DNA of 55,872 nt from Bacteroidota bacterium (GCA_005798905.1 SYIK01000002.1:1-55872); one strand, 5' to 3'; positions 18,290 through 27,748 are shown, counted from the first letter of the stretch. Notes: a model not told the origin generated them from the letters alone. Numbers and translations are program-made.

Positions 18290-20299
18290 TTACTTTTTTT
18301 TACTTTTTACTTTTTCTGTTTTTACAACTTTCAATCCACTTGTAATTACCCATTCATAATCCATCTGTCGCTTACTTAAATTAGCAGAAACAACTTTAAT
18401 CCAAATTTTATCACCCATCCGAAAACTGCGACCAGTACGCATTCCTGTCAAACAATAATCGGAAACAACATGTCTAAAATCATCTACTTCGCTTAAACTA
18501 ATGATGCTTACAAGTCCTTCGCATTTGTGCTCTACTGTTTCTACCCAAAATCCAAAAGACGAAACACCGCTAATTATCCCTTCAAATTCTTCGCCAATAA
18601 AATTTTGCATGTATTCGACTTGCTTGTATTTGTTTCCTGCTCTTTCCGCTTCCATTGCCGATCGTTCTCTTTCGCTGCAATGTTTGCATTTTTCTTCCAT
18701 TTTTTTATCAACGCAAAACCCTTTGTTGATTGTTTGTTCCAAAATGCGATGCACCATTACATCGGGATAGCGACGAATGGGTGAAGTAAAATGACAGTAA
18801 TGTTCAAATCCCAAACCATAATGCCCCACATTTTCGGAAGTGTATTTTGCTTTTGCCATGGTTCGAATTCCTAATTGCTCCAATACATGTTGCTCGGGTT
18901 TTCCATTAATAGTACGAAGCATTTGGTTGAATGAAATAGAAATTGCTTTTGGCGAAGAAGTGTCAAATTTATACCCATATTTATTGGCGAACGAAACGAA
19001 TGGAAGTAGTTTTTCTTTATCGGGATTATCGTGAATTCGAAAAGGAACAGGAATTTGTTTCGCATTAATTTTCACTTTGGAAAGATGTTCTGCAACACTC
19101 CGATTGGCTAATAACATAAATTCTTCAATCAATTGATGTGCTTCTTTACTTTCCTTAATCATAACACCAATTGGTTTTCCTTTTTCATCCAATTTGAATT
19201 TAACTTCCTGCGATGAAAAATTAATTGCACCTCTTTCAATTCGCTGCCGGCGCATTTCTTGAGCAATTTTATTTAGAATTAATATTTCTTTTTTAAAAAG
19301 ACCTTCTTTTGTTTCAATAATTTCTTGTACCTCTTCGTAAGTAAAGCGATGATTGGAATGAATGATTGTTTTTCCAAGCCAATATTCTTTTATTTCACCG
19401 GAAGGCGTAAGTTGAAAAATAGTAGAAAATGTAAGTTTATCTTCTTTAGGGCGAAGCGAACAAAGAACATTTGAAATATGTTCTGGCAACATTGGACTTA
19501 CTCTGTCGGGCAAATAAACTGAAGTTGCTTTATCAAAAGCCGCTTTATCCAATTCGGAATCTATTTCTAAATAATGACTTACATCGGCAATATGAACGCC
19601 GATTTCATAATTTCCATTTTTCAAAATTTGAAATGAAATTGCATCGTCAAAATCTTTTGCATCAACGGGATCAATTGTAAACGTCAATACATCACGTACA
19701 TCTTTTCTTTTTTCAATTTCTTTTTGAGAAATATGATCAGAAATTTTTTCAGCTTCTTTTAATGCTTCTTCAGGAAAGGATAATGAAAATCCGTACTGCA
19801 ACAAAATTTCTTTCATTGCAATATTGCTTTCTTCTTCTTCGGTAAGTATTGCAACTATTTCTGCAATCGGTCGTTTATCTCTTTTTTCCCAAGATAGAAT
19901 TTTTGCAATTACACGATCTCCATCTTTTGCTTTTTTAAGATTTGAAAATGGGACAAACATATCTGGCATTGGTTTTTCCGAATCAGAAATAAAAAATGCA
20001 AAATTTTTATTGAGTTGAATTCTACCGGCAAATTCGGTTTGCTTTCTTTTAATAATATCTACAACCACACCTCTTTGTCGTTTCCCTTTTGTGCCAGTAA
20101 TTTTTACGCGGACAGTATCGCCGTGTAATGCCCTGTTAAAATCATCAGGACGAACCATGATATCTTCCTCCAAATTTTCTACAATTACAAACCCCATCCC
20201 AGATCTGCTTATATCCAGCTTGCCTTTCAGCATGGCAGAAATTTGTGCTTTTTCTCTTCGAGCTTTTTGTTTTTCCTTTCTTAAATTTCTTTTTGCCAT
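18290..20299 (-). CDS. rnr: Ribonuclease R
   Basis: RNase R is a processive 3'-5' exoribonuclease that degrades structured RNA. The 669-residue protein has N-terminal OB/cold-shock domains (about 25-170), the RNB catalytic core with the Mg-binding Asp cluster in 'TIDPVDAKDFDDAISF' at about 210-225, and a C-terminal S1 domain (about 570-650) ending in a Lys-rich tail. The Ser-Pro-Ile-Arg-Arg-Tyr-Pro-Asp motif at about 515-522 is intact. It is shorter than the E. coli protein (which has extra N-terminal HTH), as is usual in this phylum. The gene ends 15 bases before the prenyl synthase start; lpxK is only four bases upstream. Confidence 0.92.
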   Translation of the reverse strand: MAKRNLRKEKQKARREKAQISAMLKGKLDISRSGMGFVIVENLEEDIMVRPDDFNRALHGDTVRVKITGTKGKRQRGVVVDIIKRKQTEFAGRIQLNKNFAFFISDSEKPMPDMFVPFSNLKKAKDGDRVIAKILSWEKRDKRPIAEIVAILTEEEESNIAMKEILLQYGFSLSFPEEALKEAEKISDHISQKEIEKRKDVRDVLTFTIDPVDAKDFDDAISFQILKNGNYEIGVHIADVSHYLEIDSELDKAAFDKATSVYLPDRVSPMLPEHISNVLCSLRPKEDKLTFSTIFQLTPSGEIKEYWLGKTIIHSNHRFTYEEVQEIIETKEGLFKKEILILNKIAQEMRRQRIERGAINFSSQEVKFKLDEKGKPIGVMIKESKEAHQLIEEFMLLANRSVAEHLSKVKINAKQIPVPFRIHDNPDKEKLLPFVSFANKYGYKFDTSSPKAISISFNQMLRTINGKPEQHVLEQLGIRTMAKAKYTSENVGHYGLGFEHYCHFTSPIRRYPDVMVHRILEQTINKGFCVDKKMEEKCKHCSERERSAMEAERAGNKYKQVEYMQNFIGEEFEGIISGVSSFGFWVETVEHKCEGLVSIISLSEVDDFRHVVSDYCLTGMRTGRSFRMGDKIWIKVVSANLSKRQMDYEWVITSGLKVVKTEKVKSKKK

Positions 20300-20303
20300 T
20301 TTT

Positions 20304-21395
20304 TTAACAGACTTTTTTTATAAAATCATTAATCTTGTTTTTAAATTTTTCCTCTTCGTTAAATAAAAACTGATGCACAACAGGAATAACAAACAACGGT
20401 GTGTTTTCTAAATCCTTGCCAAATTTCACGAAACGCATTGCGTCTTTTTCAGTTGTTAAAATTATTTTTTTACTTTCTTTAATAGATTCAAATTTTTTCT
20501 TTATTTCTCTCCAATCATCAATCGTAAAAATATGATGATCTGGGTATTCCATTAAATAATACATTTTACTATTATCGTGCAATAATTCTTTTAGCGGCTT
20601 GGGATTGGCAATTCCTGTTACCAATAAAATTTCGGTGTCATCATTTAATTCTTCAAATTTCGACTTATCAACAATGTGCTGCAATTTCGAATACTTATTT
20701 GTGGTAAAATAAATTTCTTGAAAAGAGAATGGATTAATTTCTTGAATGATTTGCATTTTTTCATTCTCACTTAAAGAAGTTATGCATTTTGTTACAACAA
20801 TTATATCGGCTCTTTTGTAACTCGCTTTTTCATCTCTAAGATCTCCTGTTGGTAAAAAAAAATCGCGTGTAAACAAATCGCTGTATTCGGTTAACAAAAT
20901 ATTTAATCCTGCTTTTATGCTACGATGTTGAAAAGCATCGTCAAGAATTACACATTGGGTTTCTGGTTTATCGTGTAACAGTTGAGGAATTGCTTCAATT
21001 CTTTCTTCGCCAACAGCAATGGGCACTTCCGGAAATTTTAAAAAATATTGCATCGGCTCATCGCCAATTTCCAATGCATTTGAATTTGCATTTGCAAGAC
21101 AATATCCTTTTGTTTTTCTTTTAAATCCACGGCTGAGAATTGCTAACTTAAATTGATCTTTAAAATTACGAACCAAAAATTCAACCATGGGAGACTTTCC
21201 AGTTCCACCAACGGAAAGATTACCTACACAAATTACCGGCAAACCAAATGACACGGAGTATAAAATATTTTTATCGTACAATTTATTACGAATAAAAACT
21301 ATGAATCCGTAAATAATAGACAAGGGAAATAATAAAATGCGAAAAGATTTTAAAAAAAAAGTAGAATACATAAGCAGCTTGCGTAAATAACTCAT
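20304..21395 (-). CDS. lpxK: Tetraacyldisaccharide 4'-kinase
   Basis: LpxK phosphorylates the 4' position of lipid A disaccharide at the inner membrane. The 363-residue protein has an N-terminal membrane-associated helix (about residues 10-30), the Walker A 'VGNLSVGGTGKSPMVE' at about 57-72, and 'ILDDAFQHRSIK' at about 146-157, the conserved D-D-x-F-Q-H family signature. Finding it confirms a Gram-negative envelope with lipid A. Its stop is four bases before rnr. Confidence 0.92.
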   Translation of the reverse strand: MSYLRKLLMYSTFFLKSFRILLFPLSIIYGFIVFIRNKLYDKNILYSVSFGLPVICVGNLSVGGTGKSPMVEFLVRNFKDQFKLAILSRGFKRKTKGYCLANANSNALEIGDEPMQYFLKFPEVPIAVGEERIEAIPQLLHDKPETQCVILDDAFQHRSIKAGLNILLTEYSDLFTRDFFLPTGDLRDEKASYKRADIIVVTKCITSLSENEKMQIIQEINPFSFQEIYFTTNKYSKLQHIVDKSKFEELNDDTEILLVTGIANPKPLKELLHDNSKMYYLMEYPDHHIFTIDDWREIKKKFESIKESKKIILTTEKDAMRFVKFGKDLENTPLFVIPVVHQFLFNEEEKFKNKINDFIKKVC

Positions 21396-21459
21396 CCAAA
21401 GTTACATGAAATTAAACCTTGCTCCTATTAAGAATTAATTAAAAAACGATTAAATCTAG

Positions 21460-22002
21460 TTACCTGTTTTCAATAAAAATGGAAAAGATAGTTGTTCCAT
21501 AATTTCGCTCTGTTTTATAAAAAGGAAAATTTTTGTACTCATTCCTCGGTGTATGTTCTAAAACAAACCAACCTTTTGTATTCAACATTTTTTTTTCAAA
21601 AATCAGCTTAGGCAAATCATCAATATTACCCAATGCATAAGGTGGTCCGGCAAAAATAAAATCGAATTGTTTGCTGCAATGTTGAATATAATTAAAAACA
21701 TCCGACTTTATAATTTCAAAATTTTCCAACTTCAATTCTGTTGAAGTTGTTTTAATGAACTCATACATTTTATAATCGTTTTCAACTATCGTTAATGAAG
21801 GTGCACCGCGACTTGCCAATTCGTAACTGATACAACCTGTACCTCCAAAGAGATCCAATGTGTGCAGCTCTGAAATAGTCAAATTATTTTCAATAACATT
21901 AAACAAGCCTTCTTTGGCAATATCTGTTGTAGGCCTTGTGTGTGGCATTTGCGCTGGAGGATTAATTCTCCGTTTTCCCAATTCGCCACCTATGATGCGC
22001 AT
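21460..22002 (-). CDS. rsmD: 16S rRNA (guanine(966)-N2)-methyltransferase RsmD
   Basis: A 180-residue class I methyltransferase. 'GGELGKRRINPPAQMPHTRPTTDIAKEGLFN' at residues 4-34 is diagnostic of RsmD, and motif I is 'LDLFGGTGCISYELASRGA' at about 49-67. The catalytic motif normally written D/N-P-P-Y reads G-P-P-Y here ('FIFAGPPYALG', about 113-123): the acidic or amide residue is Gly. It overlaps the upstream DUF3822 gene by 13 bases, a conserved Bacteroidota pairing. Confidence 0.88.
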   Translation of the reverse strand: MRIIGGELGKRRINPPAQMPHTRPTTDIAKEGLFNVIENNLTISELHTLDLFGGTGCISYELASRGAPSLTIVENDYKMYEFIKTTSTELKLENFEIIKSDVFNYIQHCSKQFDFIFAGPPYALGNIDDLPKLIFEKKMLNTKGWFVLEHTPRNEYKNFPFYKTERNYGTTIFSIFIENR

Positions 22003-22805
22003 GTTATTATTTTTGAAATGTTGGAAAAATAATAGTCGGGAAGTTCATTAAAAGCTTCAACAAAATTCAACGACTCTGCATTTTTTTCAAACTCAATATT
22101 TAAAAAATATTTGTACAATTCTTGATATATGGCTGAATCTTTTTCAATTAATCCGGAAATATTAATGATTACTTCTTCTTGCGAAAGGCCAAACTGTTCG
22201 CAGATTTTTAATAAATAATAGAGAATATCTGCCAAGCTAGAAAATGAATAATATTGAACCAACTGCAATTGTTCTTTTTTGAAAACAATTACCAAAAATT
22301 CGCCTGATCGAAAATCAACTAAAAGTGAATCTTTGTCTGTGCTTTTAAAATTTTTCAAAAGAGAACCCGTTAAATGAAAACAAATTGCAGAAGGATATTT
22401 TTCATTTACCCAATCGTGTAATTCTTTTGCAACAGCATAACCAATTTGTACTTCTTTATTTTGAATTGAATCAAAATATAAAACAACATTTTGAGTAATC
22501 GGATGCAGCGTTTGTAAATGCATTTTCAATGCTGATTCATCAAATAAACTATTTGGAATAATTGCCATTTCAGGCACATCAAATGCAACAGTAATTTTTT
22601 CAAATCTGTGTAAAAGTTCGGGATGAAATTCAGCTAATTTCAATTTCCAATTATCACCTTCTGCCGTTTCGTAATAAGCCGAGCAAATAATTTCGTTTGA
22701 ATTACGAATTGCAAAACTGAAATGCTGTTTGCCGACTATTAAAAACAACTCCGAAATCCCTCCTACAAGTTGTGACTCGTTTTTTATGTAATAGAATTGT
22801 TTCAA
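21990..22805 (-). CDS. DUF3822 family protein
   Basis: This 271-residue protein has the look of DUF3822, a Bacteroidota-only family usually found just upstream of rsmD; the function is unknown. It appears soluble, with an acidic, aromatic-rich beta/alpha pattern; motifs such as 'YYETAEGDNWKLKLAEFHPELL' and 'VVLYFDSIQNKEVQIGYAV' recall an actin-like ATPase fold, but this is only a resemblance. The start appears to be TTG at 22805, because a stop lies five codons upstream and no early ATG exists. It overlaps rsmD by 13 bases, suggesting translational coupling. Confidence 0.78.
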   Translation of the reverse strand: MKQFYYIKNESQLVGGISELFLIVGKQHFSFAIRNSNEIICSAYYETAEGDNWKLKLAEFHPELLHRFEKITVAFDVPEMAIIPNSLFDESALKMHLQTLHPITQNVVLYFDSIQNKEVQIGYAVAKELHDWVNEKYPSAICFHLTGSLLKNFKSTDKDSLLVDFRSGEFLVIVFKKEQLQLVQYYSFSSLADILYYLLKICEQFGLSQEEVIINISGLIEKDSAIYQELYKYFLNIEFEKNAESLNFVEAFNELPDYYFSNISKIITCAS

Positions 22806-22880
22806 GTTTTTAATTAATTATTGTTGCAATGTTAAAGCAAATTTCTTGCTCATTTAAAATTACATTATTTTTTTAACCAT

Positions 22881-22888
22881 TAAGTTTG
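22881..22888 (+). promoter_or_regulatory. Candidate -7 box (TAAGTTTG) for the MATE gene
   Basis: This is an exact match to TAnnTTTG ending eight bases before the MATE ATG. Using the rnpB spacing, transcription would start about four bases before the ATG, giving a nearly leaderless message. No good -33 element is visible, so the call is tentative. Confidence 0.35.
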
Positions 22889-22896
22889 TAAGAATA

Positions 22897-24255
22897 ATGA
22901 ACACTTCTGCAAATAATTCTAATTTACAAGTAGCTATTAGTAATCGGCAAATACTAAAACTCACTTTGCCCATCACTTTTGCATTGCTTGTTCCTCAAAT
23001 TAATTATTTAACAAACAATATTTTTTTAGGTTGGCTGGGAGAATCGGAACTGGGCGCCGCAGGTATTACAGGCGTTTTTTATATTGTTGTAGCAATTATC
23101 GGTTTTGGATTAAATAGTGGCGTGCAAGCCATCATTTCGCGAAGAGCCGGCGAAAAAAATGCAGAAGAAATTGGCAAAACATTTTTTCAAGCAATTCGAA
23201 TTGCACTTTTATTTTCTGCTATCGCGATTGTTTTGTTTTATTTTATTGCACCTGTTTTTCTTCGCGCAAGTTTACAAATTCAGGAAATACAAGACCAAGC
23301 AATCAGTTTTTTAAAAATAAGAATTTGGGGACTTCCCTTTCTTTATCTTTTTCAATTAGGAAACGGATTACTCATCGGAACCAACAACAGCCGCTATTTG
23401 AAGTATGCTTTTATTTCGGAAGCAAGTTTAAATATATTGCTTGACTATACTTTTATTTTTGGCAAATGGGGGTTCCCGGAACTTGGATTTAATGGAGCAG
23501 CTTATGCATCAATTATTTCAGAAGCCACAGCAATGCTTGTTGTTTTTGCAGTTATATTTTATAAAAAATTCGATAAAGATTTTTTTCTTTTCACTTTTAT
23601 TAAATTTCATTTGGGCTTAACAAAACTTATTTTAAAACAATCCGTACCGCTTATTTTGCAATTCGGAATAAGTGTTTCAGCATGGCTTTTCTTTTATATT
23701 GCGATTGAAAACACTGGAGAAAGGCCTCTCGCTATTAGCAATGCTATGCGAAACATTTTCGGTATTGTTGGAATTTTTTGTTGGGCATTTGCAAGTGCAA
23801 CAAACACGATGGTTAGCAATATCATTGGTCAAGGCAAAAAGGATAAAGTAATTTTTTTAGTAAACAAAATAGTATTGCTTAGTTTTTCTTTCACAACCGT
23901 ACTTTGCCTAATTATTAACTTATTTCCTAGAATGTTTCTGCAAATCTATGACCAACAAATCGATTTTGTGGATGAATCAATTCCGGTAATAAGAATGGTA
24001 AGTCTTGGAATAATGTTAATGTCAATTGCAATCGTTTGGCTAAATGCAGTAACCGGAACAGGTAATTCAAAAATTAATCTCTATATTGAGGTAATAGCTA
24101 TTTTTCTATACAGTTTCTTTGTCTACTTTGCAATGAATGTTTGGAAATTTTCTTTAGTTTGGGCATGGTCGTCTGAACTTCTTTATTGGGGAACTTTATT
24201 TATCCTTGCTTTTTTTTATATGAAAAGTGGAAAATGGGAAAAAAAAGTGATTTGA
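22897..24255 (+). CDS. MATE-family efflux transporter
   Basis: A 452-residue inner-membrane protein with 12 hydrophobic segments arranged as two six-helix halves. The first helix region has 'LTLPITFALLVPQINYLTNNIFLGWLG' at about residues 23-49, typical of MatE, followed by 'SELGAAGITGVFYI'. MATE pumps expel drugs or cationic compounds in exchange for H+ or Na+; the substrate here is unknown. It is the only plus-strand gene among its neighbours and diverges from DUF3822. Confidence 0.88.
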   Translation: MNTSANNSNLQVAISNRQILKLTLPITFALLVPQINYLTNNIFLGWLGESELGAAGITGVFYIVVAIIGFGLNSGVQAIISRRAGEKNAEEIGKTFFQAIRIALLFSAIAIVLFYFIAPVFLRASLQIQEIQDQAISFLKIRIWGLPFLYLFQLGNGLLIGTNNSRYLKYAFISEASLNILLDYTFIFGKWGFPELGFNGAAYASIISEATAMLVVFAVIFYKKFDKDFFLFTFIKFHLGLTKLILKQSVPLILQFGISVSAWLFFYIAIENTGERPLAISNAMRNIFGIVGIFCWAFASATNTMVSNIIGQGKKDKVIFLVNKIVLLSFSFTTVLCLIINLFPRMFLQIYDQQIDFVDESIPVIRMVSLGIMLMSIAIVWLNAVTGTGNSKINLYIEVIAIFLYSFFVYFAMNVWKFSLVWAWSSELLYWGTLFILAFFYMKSGKWEKKVI

Positions 24256-24337
24256 TTTGTGATTATTTAATAACAACATTTTCCCTCTGAATGACTTCTC
24301 GTTAACATCCTCATCCTTTAACTTTTTATAGAAAAAA

Positions 24338-25396
24338 TTAACAAAACGTTCTTGTCACTCCAGGTATTTCTAAAATTAAATCTTCACCATAACAACCTGC
24401 CGGTGTTTGATATCCGATTTTAAAATTCTCTTCCAATATTTTTTTTGCAATAATCAAACTACTGTGAGCTGTAAGTGTATAGCCATCAGGTCCAATTAAT
24501 CTTGCTTTTACAGATTGTCCAATTGCATTTGTTGCTTCTCCCCAAACCAATCCTTTTGAATTTGCACGCAAATCAGGAGCAGGACCAGCAGGTTTATTTT
24601 TTATTTTATTTTTTACAAAATTGCGAAACCATTTTGTTCTTAACAACCAATTATACCATTTTTGAAATTTCAAAAGTTTATACATTTTTGGTGAAACACC
24701 TGTATAGGTTTCAATATTTTCAATTAGGGTTGTTGTAAATGCAGTAGAAATATCTCCCCAAGGAATACTCATCACAAACAATTTTTTTATACCAAAATCT
24801 ACCCACATACTTTTTTGTCCCAATGGAACACGAATAATTTTTCCGTTTTTTCTTTCAGCACCATCTTCACCTAATCCGCTAATCATTGTGGTAGCAGTAC
24901 CGTGGCTTACTCCTCCGCCAATTGAGGCAAATGCTAATTTCAAATGAGTTGCATCGAGTAGTTTATTTTTTAAAAACAAAGCCATACAATCTGTTGGAAC
25001 TACATCAAAACCGGTTCCGGGCATTACCATAATTCCTGCCGAAACAGCTGCTGCATTCATCTTTTTTGCCATTTCAAAAACAACTATTTCTCCCGTTATG
25101 TCGATATAATGTGTTTGTGTTTTCAAACAAGCATTTATCATTTGAACTGCTGTGTTGATAAATGGACCCGCAGCATGTAATACCAATTTAAACTCTTTTA
25201 AAACATTTATTAACTTTTCAGTTTCCGATAAATCAAAAACATGATAAGTAGTGTTATATTGTTTTGCCAAAGGAGCTAACACTTCTTCGCGACGACCAGC
25301 CAATACTGGATTTAAACCATAATTTTTTGCAAGTTCTAAAATTAATTTTCCCGTGTATCCATTTGCTCCGTACAATAGAAAAGAATTATTTTTCAT
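24338..25396 (-). CDS. Saccharopine dehydrogenase-like NAD(P)-binding protein (trans-acting enoyl reductase type)
   Basis: This 352-residue protein begins with a Rossmann fold, 'LLYGANGYTGKLILELAKNYG' at residues 7-27, giving the GxxGxxG dinucleotide-binding turn, followed by 'VLAGRREEVLAPLA'. The remainder matches the saccharopine-dehydrogenase-like group that includes mycobacterial trans-acting enoyl reductases. It is not a lysine-pathway enzyme by context. It lies eight bases after folB on the same strand. The substrate is unknown. Confidence 0.72.
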   Translation of the reverse strand: MKNNSFLLYGANGYTGKLILELAKNYGLNPVLAGRREEVLAPLAKQYNTTYHVFDLSETEKLINVLKEFKLVLHAAGPFINTAVQMINACLKTQTHYIDITGEIVVFEMAKKMNAAAVSAGIMVMPGTGFDVVPTDCMALFLKNKLLDATHLKLAFASIGGGVSHGTATTMISGLGEDGAERKNGKIIRVPLGQKSMWVDFGIKKLFVMSIPWGDISTAFTTTLIENIETYTGVSPKMYKLLKFQKWYNWLLRTKWFRNFVKNKIKNKPAGPAPDLRANSKGLVWGEATNAIGQSVKARLIGPDGYTLTAHSSLIIAKKILEENFKIGYQTPAGCYGEDLILEIPGVTRTFC

Positions 25397-25404
25397 CTTT
25401 AAAA

Positions 25405-25761
25405 TTAGTTGACTGTAACCGATACTTTGCCAGTAAAATTTATAATCGGTGGATTTTTTTTACAAATACAAACTGATGTTTCTTGTAACTGTGGAAATTG
25501 TTTTCGAACATCTTGAATAATAGACAGCGCAACATTTTCTAACAAATCTTGTGGTTGCATCATTTGCAACTTTATAATTTCATAAATTTTTTCATAATCA
25601 ACTGTTTCATCAATCGAAACAATTTCTGAATCAGAATTTCGCAAATATTTTGTTTTAAAATCTACTTCAAATTCTCCTCCGAGTAGTCTCTCTTCTTTAT
25701 GTAAACCATGATAGCAATAAAAAGTTAACCCTTCCAACGAAATGTTGATTTCATTTTTCAT
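25405..25761 (-). CDS. folB: Dihydroneopterin aldolase
   Basis: FolB cleaves dihydroneopterin to 6-hydroxymethyl-dihydropterin and glycolaldehyde in folate synthesis. The 118-residue length fits. The conserved 'YCYHGLHKEERLLGGEFEVD' lies at about residues 16-35 and contains the substrate-binding Glu; the catalytic Lys is in 'ICKKNPPI' at about 98-105. It follows trxB by nine bases on the same strand. Confidence 0.92.
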   Translation of the reverse strand: MKNEINISLEGLTFYCYHGLHKEERLLGGEFEVDFKTKYLRNSDSEIVSIDETVDYEKIYEIIKLQMMQPQDLLENVALSIIQDVRKQFPQLQETSVCICKKNPPIINFTGKVSVTVN

Positions 25762-25770
25762 AGCACTGTA

Positions 25771-26718
25771 TTAATGAATTCCCATTTCGCTCAAATATCT
25801 TTCTGCATCTAAAGCAGCAATACATCCACTGCCAGCTGCAGTTACAGCTTGACGATAAATTTTATCTTGTACATCACCCGATGCAAAAACTCCTGAAACA
25901 TTTGTGATACTTTTTCCTGGAATAGTTTTTATATAACCTGCTTCGTCCATTTCCAACCAATTTTTAAATAAGTCAGAATTTGGTTTATGGCCAATTGCCA
26001 CAAAGAATCCACTAATCGGAATTGTTTGCAATTCTCCTGTTTTATTATTTTTAATTCGAACAGCTTCTACCGTTTTGGCTCCTATAATTTCATCTGTAAC
26101 TGAATCCCAATATATTTTTATGTTTTCTGTTTTCGATACGCGTTCTTGCATTATTTTACTAGCACGCATTTCATTTCTTCGAACTAACATGTGAACTTTT
26201 GTGCAAAGTTTGCTGAGATAAATTGCTTCTTCCGCAGCTGTATCACCAGCACCCACTATTGCCACTTCTTTTCCACGAAAGAAAAATCCGTCACAAACAG
26301 CACATGCACTTACTCCAAATCCATTTAACCGTTCTTCACTTTCCAAACCAAGCCATTGTGCAGAAGCTCCTGTCGATACTATTACGGCATCTGCAACAAT
26401 CCATTTTTTTTCATCAATTTGAACTAGTAAGGGTTGAGAAGAAAAGTCAACCTGCGTTACAGTTCCAAATCGAATATCAGCCCCCATTCTTACAGCTTGT
26501 TTTTCAAAATCAATCATCATTTGTGGCCCTTGAACTCCATCGGAATAACCAGGATAGTTTTCAACTTCAGTAGTAATTGTCAATTGTCCACCCGGTTGAA
26601 TCCCTTGATATAAAACGGGGTTTAAATTTGCACGAGCTGCATATATAGCTGCAGTATATCCAGCTGGCCCAGATCCAATAATTAAACATTTAACTTTTTC
26701 AGATATAATTTGTTCCAT
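25771..26718 (-). CDS. trxB: Thioredoxin-disulfide reductase
   Basis: TrxB reduces thioredoxin with NADPH and FAD. I start at the ATG at 26718 (315 residues); a longer frame from 26775 would run through the promoter and terminator region and adds a hydrophobic 19-residue extension not seen in the family. Motifs: FAD-binding 'GSGPAGYTAAIYAARA' near the N-terminus, the redox-active C-A-V-C at about residues 138-141, NADPH site 'GAGDTAAEEAIYLS' at about 155-168, and 'GVFASGDVQDKIYRQ' near the C-terminus. Confidence 0.93.
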   Translation of the reverse strand: MEQIISEKVKCLIIGSGPAGYTAAIYAARANLNPVLYQGIQPGGQLTITTEVENYPGYSDGVQGPQMMIDFEKQAVRMGADIRFGTVTQVDFSSQPLLVQIDEKKWIVADAVIVSTGASAQWLGLESEERLNGFGVSACAVCDGFFFRGKEVAIVGAGDTAAEEAIYLSKLCTKVHMLVRRNEMRASKIMQERVSKTENIKIYWDSVTDEIIGAKTVEAVRIKNNKTGELQTIPISGFFVAIGHKPNSDLFKNWLEMDEAGYIKTIPGKSITNVSGVFASGDVQDKIYRQAVTAAGSGCIAALDAERYLSEMGIH

Positions 26719-26739
26719 TTTTCGAAAATTAATTATTGT

Positions 26740-26747
26740 CAAAATTA
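26740..26747 (-). promoter_or_regulatory. trxB promoter -7 box (TAATTTTG)
   Basis: The minus-strand octamer TAATTTTG matches TAnnTTTG and lies between the rpoD terminator and the trxB ATG (26718), giving a leader of about 15 bases. Its position just after a terminator supports a real start point for the trxB-folB transcript. Confidence 0.5.
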
Positions 26748-26760
26748 ATTGAATTGAAGA

Positions 26761-26789
26761 AAAAAAAAGCTCCAATTTATGGAGCTTTT
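26761..26789 (-). terminator. Intrinsic terminator after rpoD
   Basis: On the minus strand AAAAGCTCC pairs with GGAGCTTTT across a seven-base loop (ATAAATT) and is followed by a continuous T run. It lies 14 bases after the rpoD stop. It separates rpoD from trxB. Confidence 0.85.
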
Positions 26790-26802
26790 AATAATAGATT
26801 TT

Positions 26803-27678
26803 TTATCCTAAATAAACTTTTAACGAACTGCTATAACGCGTTTTCTGCAATCGTTTGATAGCTCTTTCTTTTATTTGACGAATGCGTTCTTTTGTAAGAT
26901 CGTATTTCTGGCCAATTTGTTCAATAGTAATTCCATTTTCACCATCGAGTCCAAAATATGCATTTACAATTTCTGCTTCACGTGGAGAAAGCGATTTTAA
27001 AATTCTACGAATTTCATTGCGTAAAGAATCTTTAATTACCTCACCATCAGTATCGCTCTCACCTGCTAATAAATCACCCATTGCAACATCTTCCGCTTCG
27101 TGAACTGGTGCATCCAAACTAGTGTGACGTGTATTGCTTTGGAAAATATTATTTATTTCTGTCTCACTCATTTCCAATACTTCTGAAAGTTCTTCTGTAC
27201 TTGGTTCTCTTTCATATTCTTGTTCAAAAGCCATGTATGCTTTATTGGCTTTATTATAAGTTCCAATTTTATTCTGTGGTAAACGAACTAATCTTCCTTG
27301 TTCTGCCAAAGCTTGTAAAATAGATTGGCGAATCCACCACACTGCATAAGAAATAAATTTAAACCCTTTTGTTTCATCAAAACGACGTGCTGCCTTAATT
27401 AATCCAAGATTTCCTTCGTTGATTAAATCGCTAAGAGAAAGTCCTTGGTGTTGATATTGTTTCGAAACAGAAACTACAAAACGAAGATTTGCTTGCACTA
27501 ATTTATCCAATGCTCGTTGCCCATCTGCAGGATTGCGATTAGACATTTTAATGCGTTGAGCCAACGTAGTTTCCTCCTCTGGGGTAACCATTGGAATTCT
27601 AGAAATCTCTTGCAAGTATTTTTCAACCGCCTGCGAATCTCTGTTTGTAATCTGTGTAGCTATTTTAAGCTGCCTCAT
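26803..27678 (-). CDS. rpoD: Primary RNA polymerase sigma factor (sigma-70 family)
   Basis: A 291-residue sigma factor lacking region 1.1, the standard housekeeping form in Bacteroidota. Region 1.2 begins 'SRDSQAVEKYLQEIS' at about residue 14; region 2 contains 'LSDLINEGNLGLIKAARRFDETKGFKFISYAVWWIRQSI' at about 81-119; region 4.2 is 'TIEQIGQKYDLTKERIRQIKERAIKRLQ' at about 249-276. It recognises the -33 TTTG/-7 TAnnTTTG promoters noted elsewhere in this window. Confidence 0.93.
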   Translation of the reverse strand: MRQLKIATQITNRDSQAVEKYLQEISRIPMVTPEEETTLAQRIKMSNRNPADGQRALDKLVQANLRFVVSVSKQYQHQGLSLSDLINEGNLGLIKAARRFDETKGFKFISYAVWWIRQSILQALAEQGRLVRLPQNKIGTYNKANKAYMAFEQEYEREPSTEELSEVLEMSETEINNIFQSNTRHTSLDAPVHEAEDVAMGDLLAGESDTDGEVIKDSLRNEIRRILKSLSPREAEIVNAYFGLDGENGITIEQIGQKYDLTKERIRQIKERAIKRLQKTRYSSSLKVYLG

Positions 27679-27740
27679 TGTGATGATTTACAAGTTTATA
27701 CAAAAGGAGTAACAATCTTCCTACGCTCCAATCCAAAGAA

Positions 27741-27748
27741 CAAAGATA
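27741..27748 (-). promoter_or_regulatory. rpoD promoter -7 box (TATCTTTG)
   Basis: The minus-strand octamer TATCTTTG is an exact TAnnTTTG match about 63 bases upstream of the rpoD ATG, giving a leader of roughly 55-60 bases. The -33 position is poorly conserved. Confidence 0.45.
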
